Shown: positions 21,656-33,797 of the stretch, one piece after another
Position numbering within the stretch: position 1 is the first letter of the stretch
Layout of the letters: each line of letters starts with the position of its first letter
Assembly: GCA_947359465.1 (NCBI GenBank)
Contig: OX375877.1
Location: 50,816,744-50,880,743 of the forward strand
Length of the DNA: 64,000 bases
Origin: Metellina segmentata
Lineage: Eukaryota > Arthropoda > Arachnida > Araneae > Tetragnathidae
Direction: 5' to 3'
Program-made: the position numbers and the translations under genes
The notes under the pieces: model-generated
Told to the model about the DNA's origin: nothing
Database searches by the model: none
Seen by the model: only the letters and a program-made list of their open reading frames with translations

Positions 21656-22030
21656 GTTTCTACGACGATATGAGTGTTTCCTGTACTTATTCTGAATGTC
21701 ACGGAAGCTGGCTTGTTTTTGGAATACGATTTCAGCACTTGCCAATAAAAGTTATTTTGCCAATAAAAGTTCCAAAGAAAGAATTCCGAATGGATTGAAT
21801 TCGTACACAATTGATATATTGGTGTTGACACAATAATGATTGATTGGGAAACAAAAATGGTTTCATTCAAAAGAGTATGAACAGCAGTTTTTATCAAGCC
21901 AAATACAGATTTTGGTAGTGTTTCTAAGAAGATACGATGTTTCCTGTAGATATTCTGAACGTTCTTAGCTTGTTTTTCGAATACGATTTAAGAACTTCGT
22001 CAATAAATATTCCATAGAACAAATTCTGAA
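21656..22030. repeat. two diverged copies of a ~115-135 bp repeat
   Basis: Copies near 21656-21790 and 21919-22030 share 'gtttcctgta..tattctgaa', 'gcttgtttt.gaatacgattt' and 'aataaa.ttcca.agaa.(g)aattc.gaat'. A third copy lies at 42808-42945. Confidence 0.65.
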
Positions 22031-22609
22031 TCTGTAATGACAGTTTATCGGTCAACGCTAATTAGATAAAACTACAAACGTTGCTACAATTGCGATAAAT
22101 TACGTTTTAAGGTTTAACCCTATTCGTATCACGTGAGACCATTCGGAAAGCAGAAGTGAAATCGCAGATTGTCTGTTTTGTATACAATGAAATTCTTATA
22201 AAAAAAGTACCGTATTGTGCAGATTGATATGACACACTTTTTCACTTTCCGGTTAGCTATCAGGTTCAAACAGGAATTGAATTACCAGTTTTTAAAATTA
22301 GATCGTAATTTTACTGCAGTAATATAAATTTCGTAAAAGTTATTTGAAGTCTTGATGGTATTTTGTTGTTTTAAAATTTTAACTATGCTATAAAAACAGC
22401 TTTTGAATTATTCCTATTTTGCTTACGTCTAAGAGCATGGTTTCTCAAACGTTTTGGTCTCAATGCCGCTTTTGAAAAATTATATTTTTTCTTGTGCTTG
22501 TGTTATTTGCTACTAAAATGTTGGAAATGTGTGAAAGTTGATTTTGTATCATGAAAACCTAAAAGGTGAAATACAGCATAAGAGAGTTGATTCTGTATTA
22601 TACGAAGAT
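22031..22609. other. unassigned AT-rich DNA
   Basis: Nothing recognised. Confidence 0.35.
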
Positions 22610-22611
22610 GA

Positions 22612-22905
22612 CCGTGGTAGCCCAGTTCGAAGAGTAACGGATTAGCAACCTCAGGGTTGCTTGGTTCAAATCCATCCACATACTTTTCGTATACAAGGGA
22701 GCTGGTGCATATTAAAACTGTTGTGGCCTCAAGTGTTCTCATGTTGGCGAGATGTGGAAGTTTGGAGAGTGGGGTGCCATCTCAGGTGTGACCTTGTCAT
22801 CCGACCGTGGTTCAAAATTACATGGTGTTGACCTCTGATCTTTTCTTTTGGGTTCAATACCAGACTGTGGCAAATATCCCTTTGCTGCAGTATGAAGTTA
22901 ATAAA
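22612..22905 (+). mobile_element. SINE family B, near complete
   Basis: The head 'gtagcccagttcgaagagtaacggattagcaacctcagggttgcttggttcaaatcc' has a B box (ggttcaaatcc). The shared body ('ggaagtttggagagtggggtgcc', 'tgaccgtggttcaaaattac' with minor changes) and a degraded tail follow. It is one of the clearest family B heads in the window. Confidence 0.85.
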
Positions 22906-22974
22906 AAATACTTGCATATTATAGGAAAACAAGTTAAGAAAAGATTATTTGGGCTTCCTGCATCACTTGAAATA

Positions 22975-24290
22975 AGTCTACTGCAGTTCTCTGAAGCTGC
23001 TTAATTATTATTTCTTTGAATATCAAATATTTGGCACCTTTTATTATTTCTTAATGTATCGTTGGAACTACATTACAAGATGGAACGAGTAGAAGTTGAC
23101 TTAGGGTCATGGGAATCTGAAATATGAAGGTCGCATCAGAATTGATTTCAGGTAATTAGAAAACGGTTCAGAAAAAGAATACCTATCTTACAGCAATAAA
23201 TGCACTGCAATTCTCTAAAGCTGCTAAATTATGATTCTTGTGAATATCAAGCACATGAAACTTTGTGTTACTTGTTACTATGTCATTAGAACTACTGGAT
23301 CTTACCATATTTGTGAAAATTTGTGTAATTCGTTTCTATGTCTTTATGACTACACAGTACTGCATGGATCTCATCGAAGTTGACTTGGTTATGGGAATCT
23401 AAAATATGAAGATCACTTCAGATTCGATTTTTGCTTAGTTGGGATTCTTATGAATATCAAATATGTGAAATGTTTTGTTACTTGTTTCAATATCGTTGGA
23501 ATTACATTGATGCATGGATAGCGTAGAAGTTGACTTTAGGTCAAGAGAATCTAAAAGATGAAATGCAATAAATAAACTACTGTTCTCTGAAGCTGCTTAG
23601 TTATCATTCGAATGAATATTAAATATGTGAAACTTTTTGTTACTTGTTACTATGTCTCGTTGGAACTACATTACTGCATGGATCTCATGGAGGTTGACTT
23701 TAGGTTCTGGGAATATAAAAGATGAAGGTTGCGTCAGAGTTGATTTCAGATTATAAGAAAAAGGTTAAGAAAAGCCCTAGCTTACTGCACCCCGTGAAAT
23801 AAGCAAACTGCAGTTCTCTGAAGCTGCTTAGTTATGATACTTATGAATATAAAATCAGTCACACTTTTTGTTACTTGTTACTATATCGTTGGAACTACAT
23901 TGCTGCATGGACAACGCAGAAGTTGACTTTGGGTCAAAGGAATCTAAAAGATGAAATGCAGTATAAGAATTGATTATAGGTTATAAGAAAAAAGGTTAAG
24001 AGAATGCCTGGCTTACTGCACCACGTGCAATAAATAATCTGCAGTTCTCTGAAGCTGCTTAGTTAAGATTCTTATGAATATCAAATTTGTCACACTTTTT
24101 GTTACTTGTTACTATATCGTTGAAATTACATTACTGCATGGATCTCATAGAAGTGGATTTTGGATCATGGGAGCTTAAAAAATGAAGTTCGCTTAGTAAT
24201 TGATTTAAGGGAGAAAAAAAGTTAAGAATCCTGATGGCTTACTGCATCACGCGCAATAAATATACTGCAGGCAGTTCGCTGGAGGAAAGC
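22975..24290. repeat. satellite, ~230 bp unit, about five to six units
   Basis: The unit start 'ctgcagttctctgaagctgcttag' recurs near 22979, 23206, 23577, 23810, 24041 and, altered, 24267. The shared interior is 'tttttgttacttgttactat.tcgttg.aactacatta.tgcatgga' and 'gaagttgactttaggtca'. The unit between 23206 and 23577 is irregular. Spacings elsewhere are 226-233 bases. Confidence 0.9.
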
Positions 24291-24765
24291 AAAAGAATTT
24301 GAAAACCGCAAAAAGTGTATTTCTGTTCTCTAAAAGGGAAGAGTTAAAGGAGGAAAAGTTTCGGGGGAAAATATTAGAGTCGGGGACATTTGTCATATGT
24401 GTAACACATGGTTTCAGCAGCTGAGTCCCGCTCTCACGTTTCTCTGACTCTGCAGAATCTTTAAAAAGAAATCCCTGCGGAGGTATTATTGCACTTTCAG
24501 TGCAGATGCGGCGGCTAAATCTGGGCTTTTGAGCAGAGAGTTTTCCAGCAACCGCAAGGAATTGTTTTGGACAGGCTTGGCCTACCCAAGGGCCAAATGC
24601 GACTTGCATAGTCGCACAAAAGTCACGATGACAAAGAGTTGGTAGTAAAAACAAGGCTTAAGACAAAGAGAAATCTAATTGAAAGCATGGAAGTACCTAC
24701 CACGGCAAAATCAATCTTGGGTTTGATATATCGCTCTTCGTTAAGACTTTGTTAAGTGTGGGATA
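24291..24765. other. unassigned; 135-codon minus-strand open frame
   Basis: An open frame on the minus strand (24654-24247) is the longest non-transposon frame in this part. It begins inside the satellite, and its composition and lack of domains give no support for a gene. A host exon cannot be excluded. Confidence 0.2.
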
Positions 24766-24767
24766 TG

Positions 24768-25015
24768 GTAGCCCGGTTAGAAAAGAAACTGATTGGCAAT
24801 CGGTGGGATGCGATTTCGATCGTGTACACGGGGGCTGGTGCATGTTAAATATGTTGTGACCTCAAATGTCCTCACGTTGGCATGGTGTGAAAGTTTGGAG
24901 AGTTGGGTTGCCAATTCATGTGTCATTCTCGTCATCTGATCATATTTCATAATTATACGTCGTTGTCTTCGGATCTATCCTATTGGTTTGAACCCAGAAA
25001 AGATAGCGGTAGTTA
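24768..25015 (+). mobile_element. SINE family B
   Basis: The head 'ggtagcccggttagaaaagaaac' is followed by 'gtgtacacgggggctggtgcat', 'ggagagttgggttgcca' and a degraded tail ending near 'gtagttaac'. No clear target duplication. Confidence 0.8.
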
Positions 25016-25890
25016 ACAGTACCATTATCTCTCTGCTAATTGTAGAGCTAATTAAACCTGTATTTATGACTGAAAATGGCTCTGAAACAATGCAAGAAAA
25101 TGAGCATACCGTGGAGTCAAACCTTTGATGGTGTAATACTGTTTAACTCGCAACCTTCCCCCCACCCCATTAGGATAAGAAGGTACTCAATTGTTACAGA
25201 TATTCCTGAGAAGAAATATCATACCTGAACAGATCTTCTTCCTCGGCTTTCAAGAAGTGAACTAGCTTAGTTAACCGGTATAGTCATGCTTCGGAAAGTC
25301 GACACTTTAGTCATGTGGTTTTGAATGAGTCTGCAGTCCAGATCCGGTGAGTTTTCACTCAAGTTTTAGCTGGAAAAATCATTTTAGTAACATGGTTTTG
25401 TGAATGATCCTATTGTCCTTCTCCGATAATTTGGCATTTAAGTCTCGTGGATATAGACAAGTTAATATTTGACTTCAGCTAGTTGGAATTTGAGTCTTGT
25501 GATTTTGGACGATTCTAACTGCTAAAATAGGTACATGTTAAGTCAATGCCTCTCCTCATAATACCACCATTGAAGTCTACAGTGGTTCTGACATCAATTT
25601 TAGCGTTCGATGCTGGAAATGATAGCAATTACTACGAGTTAGCTAAGCAAATAATCATCTATATCGTTCGGTATAGAATATTTTTGGATGGCATTCCCTT
25701 TCGCCAGCGAGCTTAACCACCTTTTTACCAACCAAGATGTGGAATATTATTTGAATTAGTGCAGGTTATAAACCGTGTAAAACATCCGTTACCAAAATTG
25801 GTGTCTTTTTCGTGGATTCTAACTCCGAATTCCTAGTTCGGTGATGGAATAGATAGCAGTGATTACGCTTATTGCGTGATATTTAGCTTA
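25016..25890. other. unassigned; vague internal repetition
   Basis: Loosely recurring phrases ('gtcatgtggttttgaatgag' and 'gtaacatggttttgtgaatg'; 'agtcttgtgat' and 'agtctcgtgga') suggest a very old repeat. Confidence 0.3.
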
Positions 25891-25899
25891 ATATTAAAA

Positions 25900-27185
25900 A
25901 ACCATGCAATTTCTTTCTGAAAATTTGCTCTTTCAATTTTCTTGTTCATGGTAAACTGCTCAACTGCTAGAAACCTGTATTGAAAATTTTGAATTTCATG
26001 ATTGAGGTCATGACTTCTGTATTCCAAACCTAATTGTAACTTGCAAATGTAAAACCTTTATAAATTTTATTGCTGAAGCTTTACTATCTCTATTTCTTCA
26101 TCAGTTAGATATTCAGCTGCACCCAATGTGACTTGTGACTTAGGTCATGCCTTCTGTGTTCCGGACGTAACAATTTTATTGCTGAATTTTTTTTCCTCCT
26201 ATTGTCCTAACAGGTATTTAAGACATGCAGCAGCATGCTTTGGGGCTTGGGATTTCGGTCACGCCTTCTCTGTTCCAGACCAACTTTTAACTTAATAGTT
26301 AAGAATCTTCAGCAGTTTTATTGCCAAAAATTTGCTTCCTTACTTTACGTATATCTGATAAACATTTGCTTCCTTACTTTACGTATATCTGATAAACATT
26401 TGCTTCCTTACTTTACGTATATCTGATAAACAACTCAACAGTAATTTGTTCTGAAATTTCTGAATTTCAGACTGAGGTGATGCCATCTGTGTCTCATGGA
26501 CTCAATTTAACCAAGTTAAAATCTCCATAAATTTTACTGCTAAATTTTTACTCCTCCGAATGTCTTAACAGTCATTTAGATATCCAGCAACATGCTTTGG
26601 GGCTCGGGATAGAGGTCACGCCTTCTGTGTTCCAGGCCTACTTTTAACTTAATAGTTAAGAATCTCCAGCAATTTTGTTGCTGAAAATTTTCTTCCTCAA
26701 TTTTCTTGTCTATGATAAACTGCTCAACATCAAGTTGTATTAAAATTTCTGAATGTCTTCTGTGTTGCAGACTCAATTTAACAAAGTTAAAATCTCCATC
26801 AATTTTACTGCTAAATACTTACTCCTCCTATTGTCCTAACAGTTATTTAGATATCCAGCAACATGCTTTGGGGCTTGGGATAGAGGTCACGCCTTTAGTG
26901 TTCCAGACCTACTTTTAACTTAATAGTTAAGAATCTCCAGCAATTTTGTTGCTAAAAAATTTTTTGTCTATGGTAAATTGCTCAACAATTATTTGTATTA
27001 AAACTTCTGAATGCCTTCTGTGTTGCAGACTCAATTTGACCAAGTTAAAATCTCCATGAATTTTATTACTGAATTTTTACTCCTCCTATTGCCTTAACAG
27101 TTAGTAAGACATCCAGCAACATGCTTTGGGGCTTGGGATCGAGGTCACACCTTCTGTGTTCCAGACCTACTTTTAACTGAAACCG
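25900..27185. repeat. satellite, ~260-355 bp unit, about four to five units
   Basis: 'catgctttggggcttggg' recurs near 26234, 26589, 26860 and 27121, with shared flanks 'aggtcacgccttctgtgttccagacctacttttaacttaatagttaagaatct' and 'actcctcctattgtcctaacagttat'. A more diverged unit precedes them at 25900-26200. The first full unit is longer because of the 34 bp triplication inside it. Confidence 0.9.
26331..26432. repeat. 34 bp triplication inside the satellite
   Basis: 'tttgcttccttactttacgt' plus 14 further bases is repeated three times, starting at 26331, 26365 and 26399 with no visible differences. It is a recent local event. Confidence 0.95.
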
Positions 27186-28661
27186 TACGGGGGAAAGGAA
27201 ATGTTTATCAGATTCTCTTCTCTGAGGTCTGTTTCACTTAGAGTTTTGGCAGAACTCCGTTTAAATAAAGCACGAGGTATACGGGAGGGGAAGGGATACG
27301 GATATTATTTTCAGAAGAGGGTGTAGACTCTTCCACGTGAGTTTTGTCACGTGATTGTCACGTCGTAGAGGGAACATCAGAACTTGGAAAGGGGGAGGAG
27401 GGTTTGACATCTGGTTTCCATCTGCCTCTTCCAAACTTCTCCGGGTATTTTACTTTTTATAATATTTTTTTTTTGTTATCGAAATTGGCAACTGAAAGAA
27501 CTAACGCATTTCCGACGAAAGTGGGGAAATTTTTTCTCTGCGCTACCGTGATATTGAAAAGTAAAACTTCAAAAAAGTTTTTCCTTCTTTAGAAGAGAAA
27601 ACCTTTTGTTTTTGTTTATGTTGCTTCTTTACTGGATCTCAGTTGACTAGTTTTGATCATTCCCTCTACCAATAACGGGATACGATTTGAGGATTGTTTT
27701 GTGCGAATTTTTGGAGCCGTTTTAAAGAGAATTTTGGCATTCGTTTGTCCAGAGAGCAGCACGTATATCTCGGTACATATTTTGCTTGTTCACAATCAAG
27801 TGTAGAGGAGAGTGTACTGGAAGTACATTTTTGTAACTTATCGGTGTGATTTTGATTTTCTCTTATTTTACTAATGGAACTGGGTTTTAGTTACCAAACG
27901 GTAGAGAAAGTGGTAATGTTTTGACAAATAGAATCCCTAATTGAGAATAAAATAAATTCATAAGTACTCACTTTTAAAGATTAATGTTTCACATTCTATT
28001 TTATTTAAAAATTATTTTGAATTCTTGGATAAATTTGAGGTATTTGCCTGAAAATTAATATAGTGCTCGCCAGAAGCCATTCTTTGAAATTTTTATCAAA
28101 CCCCAGGAATTATTCAAATCATTGTAATATAAAATCTAAGATTATTAAAAATATCAAAATTTCAATGACAACGTCTCGTAGCCTAGTAAGTAAGCGAGAT
28201 GCATGCATGTAGACCAGCGTATAGAATCTGCGCTAAAATGTCTTAATTACTTATTTCTACACAAGGAAGTGTCGTATTTTACATTTTATACCGCATTTAA
28301 GTCAATTTGTAATGAATGTAACAAGCACGGCACATTTGTATGCACGGCAAAAAATGCATACCTCTGTTATGTTACCAGACTAAGCTTCTGAATGCATCCA
28401 ATCTACTTGTTAAACACGATAAGGTATTTTTGACGGCTAAACTCATATTTCTGCGTTCGCCATGAGTATCTTAAAGATTTCTTATCGTCTTTTTTAGACA
28501 CACTGATGGAAAATATCGAGATCTTCCTTGTACGGTGAGTAATATGTAGCTTCATAGCTCAAATCAAGAATAATGAACGTTCTGCGAGTTGATGGATTTC
28601 TGAGTATCGTGCATTGGTTTCACCAAACAACACAACCTTGGAAGATGAAATAAACACATCT
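27186..28661. other. unassigned
   Basis: No gene recognised. A purine-rich patch lies at 27360-27410. A short open frame at 28203-28391 has no motif. Confidence 0.3.
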
Positions 28662-29030
28662 ACTGATGGAAAGAATTGATGAGTGGCCCGTTCCTAAGAA
28701 CAGAATTCGTTAGAACGATTCTATTGGTCTTTCCATAGAATAGAATCCTCTTTAGAAAGATTCTGTTGGTGCTTTTCTTAGAATAAAATCCTTTGGAAAT
28801 ATTCTATCGGCCCATTTTGTCAAATAGAAATCATGTAGAGGTCACTACTGATGGAAATAATTTATGAGGGTCCGTTCCTAAGAATAGAATCATTCAAAAG
28901 ATTCTATTGTTCTTTCCATAGAATACAATACCCTTTAGAAAGATTCTATTGATGCTTTTCTTAGAAAAAGATTCATTGGAAATGTTCTATCGGCCCATTT
29001 TGTTTAATAAGAAACCTCTGGAGACACTGC
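28662..29030. repeat. 188 bp tandem duplication rich in 'agattctatt' palindromes
   Basis: Two units begin 'ctactgatggaaa' near 28661 and 28849. Within each, 'agattctattggtctttcca' and 'tagaatagaatcc' form local inverted repeats (GATTCTAT with ATAGAATC), followed by 'ttctatcggcccattttgt'. Strong secondary structure is possible. Confidence 0.85.
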
Positions 29031-29457
29031 TGCGTATATCAGTAAAAAATGTATCTGGACTTGGGTAGATAAAAGGTCAATGTCAATGCCAGTATTTTGA
29101 TAAAAAGCTTATTTTCTAATTTTCATTATTTTATTTTCAATACAGTAAAAAATACTTTTCCCAATGTTTTCATACTTTCATGATGGAGGTTTTTGACCCC
29201 TTTTCCACTACAACTTTCATTAGAGTGAATTGATTTGCGGATATAACTCATGCTCATTGCCCTACAAGAATTCTATAAGCTTTACACATTATCATATCAT
29301 TTTAACGCAGTTAACATAAAAGAAACTTGAATTTTACAATTTTATAAATGATAGCACATGGATGATTACCTACACACCAAAGCAAGCATTCATTTTGAAT
29401 GATTGATGTATTTTATCTATAATCTAAGAATGTCAGTCTTTGATAGTTGTCTTTACA
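29031..29457. other. unassigned AT-rich DNA
   Basis: Nothing recognised. Confidence 0.35.
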
Positions 29458-29458
29458 G

Positions 29459-29768
29459 GTAGGTATTTAATTAACATCAAACTGAAACAACACAATGTGC
29501 TATTGGAGAAGGTCTGGGATCAATCCTTAAGGGTAAGAGCCAAGGACAAAGACTCGTAATTTTGAACCGCGACAGATGACAAGGTGAACACCTGAGCTGG
29601 CACCCCACTATCCAAACTTCCACACCAGGCCATCTTGAGAACGTTTGAGGCCACGATGGATTTAACGTACATCAGCCCCCGTGTATACGAAGATCTTTGG
29701 CTGAACCCAGTTTCGAAATCGCAGCCCTCCGGTTGCTAATCTGTTGTTCTTCCAATCTAGCCCCAGTT
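29459..29768 (-). mobile_element. SINE family B, near full length
   Basis: The tail-side 'aggtaggtatttaattaaca', the body ('cctgagctggcaccccacta', 'ggccacgatggatttaacgt'), then the head with 'cgaaatcgcagccctccggttgctaatctgttgttcttcc'. Confidence 0.88.
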
Positions 29769-30084
29769 TTCATTAGAATCTGAGATCCTTTATTATGCTA
29801 TTACAGATTTTAAATGTAAAATAAATTCTTAGAGAATCCAAATGTTATGTAACAGTAAAAATGTGCTTAAGTATTTTAAATTCGACTCGAATTCAAATCC
29901 TTAAAAAATGACCCGTGATCAGTTATTCTACAGAAAAATTTCAGTACTTATCGTGATTCGATAAAATTAATTTAACTGTAAATCCGTGTTGCAGTAGTTC
30001 CTTTTTTAAAATATATTATAGATAATTAATACAATACTATAAGTAACGGAAATTCTATTATAGTATAGGTAGATAATGAATTTA
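29769..30084. other. unassigned AT-rich DNA
   Basis: Nothing recognised; may be the degraded start of the long-period repeat that follows. Confidence 0.3.
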
Positions 30085-32230
30085 AAAAAATGTGCTGACA
30101 AAGTAAAAACAATCCTGACGAAAAAATAAGTTTACTACCTATTACCGAAATTCTGTCGCATGATTGGATTAAGGTCTCCTTAAAATATAGTTTATCGACA
30201 TTTTGGCACCGTTTGGCGTTTAATCAAATTGCGTTGACCAATTATCCATCATATTTCGATTTGAATTCATTCTTTGGAACATTCATGGTCAAATTGCTGC
30301 AATCGTATATGAAAAACAAGACATTTTTGAAATACATATAGGACGCACCCCTTTTACGTGAAAATACAACCGACACCTAGATTTAGCTCGACAGAATAGC
30401 CTTTCATAAAGTAATAATAATCGTATGGTGCCAATATAATAATATAAATTATTCTATAAAATAATAATAATCCATATGAAATATTTCATTTGAAATCTAA
30501 AAATAATACAAATAATTTATACTATGAAACAAAAAGTGAAGCTACATTTGAACAATTGCTATAAATTCATCGGGTAATTTATGCCACGATATCGTCTGAA
30601 AAACACGTTTGATATTCGATGTTGACTATTCTGCATTGTATTATTGTTAATACTAATAACCCAAGCTGTGAGAAGAAAAACTGCATCAGCTGTGCATCTA
30701 GCGACAGGAAGTCAGAGGAAATGCAGGTGAAGTGCGGAAGGATGTTAAACCGAGAGGGAAAACTAAATAAAAAGAAATGGCGCATAAAAAAAAGAGCGAA
30801 AAAAAGGTTTCGGAGTGTTCCAGAGGAAGATTTAGTGTTCGTCAGATTGAGGCAGTTGACGTCACAGAAAGTGGTGAAAGGTTTGTGATGAAGTGCATGG
30901 GAAAAATCGAAAGTGAAAGTTTACGAAGGTCGAGAACAAAGATAACTTCCGAGTTAGGATTCCGGTGTCGAGTTCATTCCTATTCTCCTAAGCCGGATGA
31001 CTCATAATGCATCAGTTAAGGAAAAAGAAAAGAAATATAATTTCGATGTGCGTTTCTGGAATATTATAAAAAATTTGGAACATTAAAATGTTGCACAATT
31101 TTACATTAAATCCTTATCAATTCTCTGACAGCGTGAACATATAAGCCAGACGGTCTGAAGAGATTATTATTTATGCCTAAATACTCTCACATGATATGCA
31201 TAAGGATAAAATATAGTTTATATCAAAAATATAGTTTAACGCCGTTTTAGCAACGTTTGGTGTTTAATCTAACTATTGTTGACCGATAAACTATCATTAT
31301 CGACACGAAATTTGTTCTTTGGGATAAATATTGTCGAAGTTCTGAAATCGCATTCGAAAAACAACCTAATGACGCCACGTAAAGGAAACACGTATCGCCG
31401 CAGAAACCTATTTTTAGCAAAATAGAAAATTTGCCTTTTCACACTCAATTCAATGAAAAAATGTTTGTTTTAATTATTTTTAAAAGGAGTTAGGAACATA
31501 AATAAATCTAATAATAAACTACATGAAATAAATTCAAATTTGAACTTTAAACTATATTTTCTCAAAATACATATTTTCTGTTTTAAGTTATTTTATAAGA
31601 ATATTTCAAACCGATACCTCTAATACATTCAAGAAAAGGTACAAATTGAGTAAGTTAGTGTCAGGTTAGGGATTTCAACTCACTTATATTCAGAGACGTT
31701 ATTGGGTAAAATTGAAATTGTTTAACTCGTAAATTAACATTTTCATAATAGCATTGCATTTTAACTAAATTTTGGTTTGCAATTATAAATGTGTCAATTA
31801 CAGTTCCTCTACATATGCTTGACAAAAATAGAAAAAATCCTCTTGATAGGTGATTCAATAGAAAGTAATAATTTTTATTTTTATTTTGTCAATTAGGTTT
31901 GAAAAAAATCTTTGGATTGACAATCCTATGTCAACTACACAAATTAGAAACTGAGTAATTGTAATTGTTATCACATAAATTTTCTGAATTAAAATTATTT
32001 TGTCTTTTACATTTTCCAAACGATGAATTTGTACCTCATACATTCTTATAATATGTAGTAATGATGCTGTAAAAATAAGAGGGACTTTAAGAGAAATTAA
32101 ACAAAGAAACCAGACAGAATGTGAAGAATCTCACATGGTACTTATAGGATTTACCTTAAAATGTAGTTTATCTCCATTTTGGCGACTTTTAATTTAATTA
32201 GCTTTGAAGAATCAACGGTCATTTTAAATT
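30085..32230. repeat. long-period (~1 kb) tandem repeat, about 2.1 units
   Basis: Three related blocks near 30185, 31212 and 32163 share 'aaaatatagttta', 'cattttggc.(a)cgtttgg.gtttaat' and, in the first two, 'gttgacc.at.aactatcat', 'ttctttggga' and 'atcgtat.tgaaaaacaa'. A weaker shared segment precedes each one ('atgatatgcataaggat' type). The units are strongly diverged. Open frames at 30579-31007 and 31661-32043 show no domain. Confidence 0.6.
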
Positions 32231-32585
32231 CCGTAATGGTAGTTAATTAACATCGGAGACTTAATTAACTACAATTAAATTAAAAGTTAAAAAATTAAGT
32301 TAAAAAACGAATAAAATCAAGAGCAAACAAATTTCCGTACCCTCGATGCAAATTGTTTGGAAAACACAACTAGAACCATTCAATTATCATAATTATTGAA
32401 TGAAAAGTTTAGTATAAATCACTTCAAGCGATTTCCATTCAAGGGAATCATGGAAATGGAAATTCCGAAAAATGGAAATTCCGAAAGCTTTAGCAAGTTA
32501 GTGATAAAATTTATATATATCCATGAGAAATTAATATATATCCATGAGGAAAATTGCCAAAAAATCGCAACAAAAATTGAAATCT
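32231..32585. other. AT-rich, short local repeats
   Basis: Small duplications ('ggaaattccgaaa' twice; 'atatatatccatgag' twice). No gene. Confidence 0.4.
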
Positions 32586-32880
32586 ACAGTAGAATAATTT
32601 GGTAACTTTTAATAAACGTCATAATAGAGCAACACAACGGGCTAATCTACAGTAGAATCATTGCAAAGTATAATGAGGTAGGAACTGAAAAATTTTAACC
32701 GATCCGGAAGACCTAAGAAATTGACCCGTAATTCGCAAAGGAATATTCGAAATCGTAAAAAAAAAAAAAATCTAAATCTACAGTAGAATAATTTGGTAAT
32801 TTTTTATTAACGTCATACTACAGCAACACAACTGGCCAAACCTACAGTAGAATCATTGAAAAGTACAATTAGTACTTTTC
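32586..32880. repeat. duplicated unit containing a SINE-tail fragment
   Basis: 'ctacagtagaataatttggtaa' followed by a SINE 3'-end remnant in the minus orientation ('attaacgtcatactacagcaacacaac' type) and 'ctacagtagaatcattg.aaagta' occurs at about 32583-32680 and again at about 32776-32870. A 90-base segment at 32669-32757 recurs in the same orientation at 36097-36187. Confidence 0.7.
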
Positions 32881-32884
32881 AATA

Positions 32885-32887
<3 letters not shown>

Positions 32888-32940
<53 letters not shown>

Positions 32941-32973
32941 ATAGTGTATATATAGTGTATAGTGTATATAATA

Positions 32974-33026
<53 letters not shown>
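32888..33026. repeat. (TA)n microsatellite in two blocks
   Basis: Long alternating TA runs separated by 'atcaatagtgtatatatagtgtatag'. They lie immediately outside the left arm of the inverted repeat. Cruciform extrusion and assembly uncertainty are both possible here. Confidence 0.95.
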
Positions 33027-33029
<3 letters not shown>

Positions 33030-33797
33030 TCCTTTTAAATGTTATTTCATGATTTTAAGTGACAACTATTAAAGTAATGGTAAGTAATTGTTGTTTTGTG
33101 CATGTGCTTAGCTATTTTCAAATTTTTAGCTATTTGGTGATGTTAATAGCGTATTATATGTGATATTGCATGAATTGATGCTATAAACATGCGTGTATGT
33201 CATAATTATATTTTCATATTAACGTTTTCCACAGGTGACGCGATAAGGAGAAAAATAAGACAAAAATGTAGATGTAATGCATAAGCTGATTAATCCATTC
33301 AATACTGATACATCTGGACAATTCAAACAAACAGAGTGGAACAAGTGTTTTATCTGTCAAGAAGACAAGTCTGAAGTTCTTCGGTGTCCAGCAGACAGTA
33401 AGTAAAGCAGTAAGCGTGAAGAAAAGGGAACTGTTATAAGACAATTTCTGATTTACTTTTGGGGTTTAGTATTTCAGGGTGTTTACCAAGGATAATAAAT
33501 CCGGAACGTCTCGGTGATGTATTTTACTTGGTGATTGTTATTATATGTACAACATAAAGCACAGTTTTACGAATAATGTAGATTGCAGTTCAATAAAACA
33601 AAACTTCAAAGAGCTCAGAAATGGAAGATAGAACTTGCGGATAATGTTCTACGAAATTCACCACCAGAATGTTTTGGTAAATAGTTCAGTGAATTCAAAA
33701 GCAATTTTTTTGTGACCAGCCTGCTCAAGCTGGAAGTTTATTATGTACTACTGCATCTACATTCGGCCTGGATGTGTTCCTCACTGTGCCCTTAAAA
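33019..33797 (+). repeat. left arm of large inverted repeat
   Basis: The inverse of 34976-35925 with indels. The inner end 'cactgtgcccttaaa' pairs with 'tttaaaggcacagtg'. The outer end 'ctccttttaaatgttatttc' pairs with 'aaataacatttaaaaggag'. This arm carries the first coding part of the uncharacterised gene: near 33328 it reads 'WNKCFICQEDKSEVLRCPADS', a Cys-rich start, then decays with stops. Identity is clearly lower than for a recent palindrome. Confidence 0.85.

Noticed and set aside
24247..24654. 135-codon minus-strand open frame as a host gene
   Set aside because: Starts in satellite DNA, has no recognisable domain, and no neighbouring exons or splice sites could be identified by eye.
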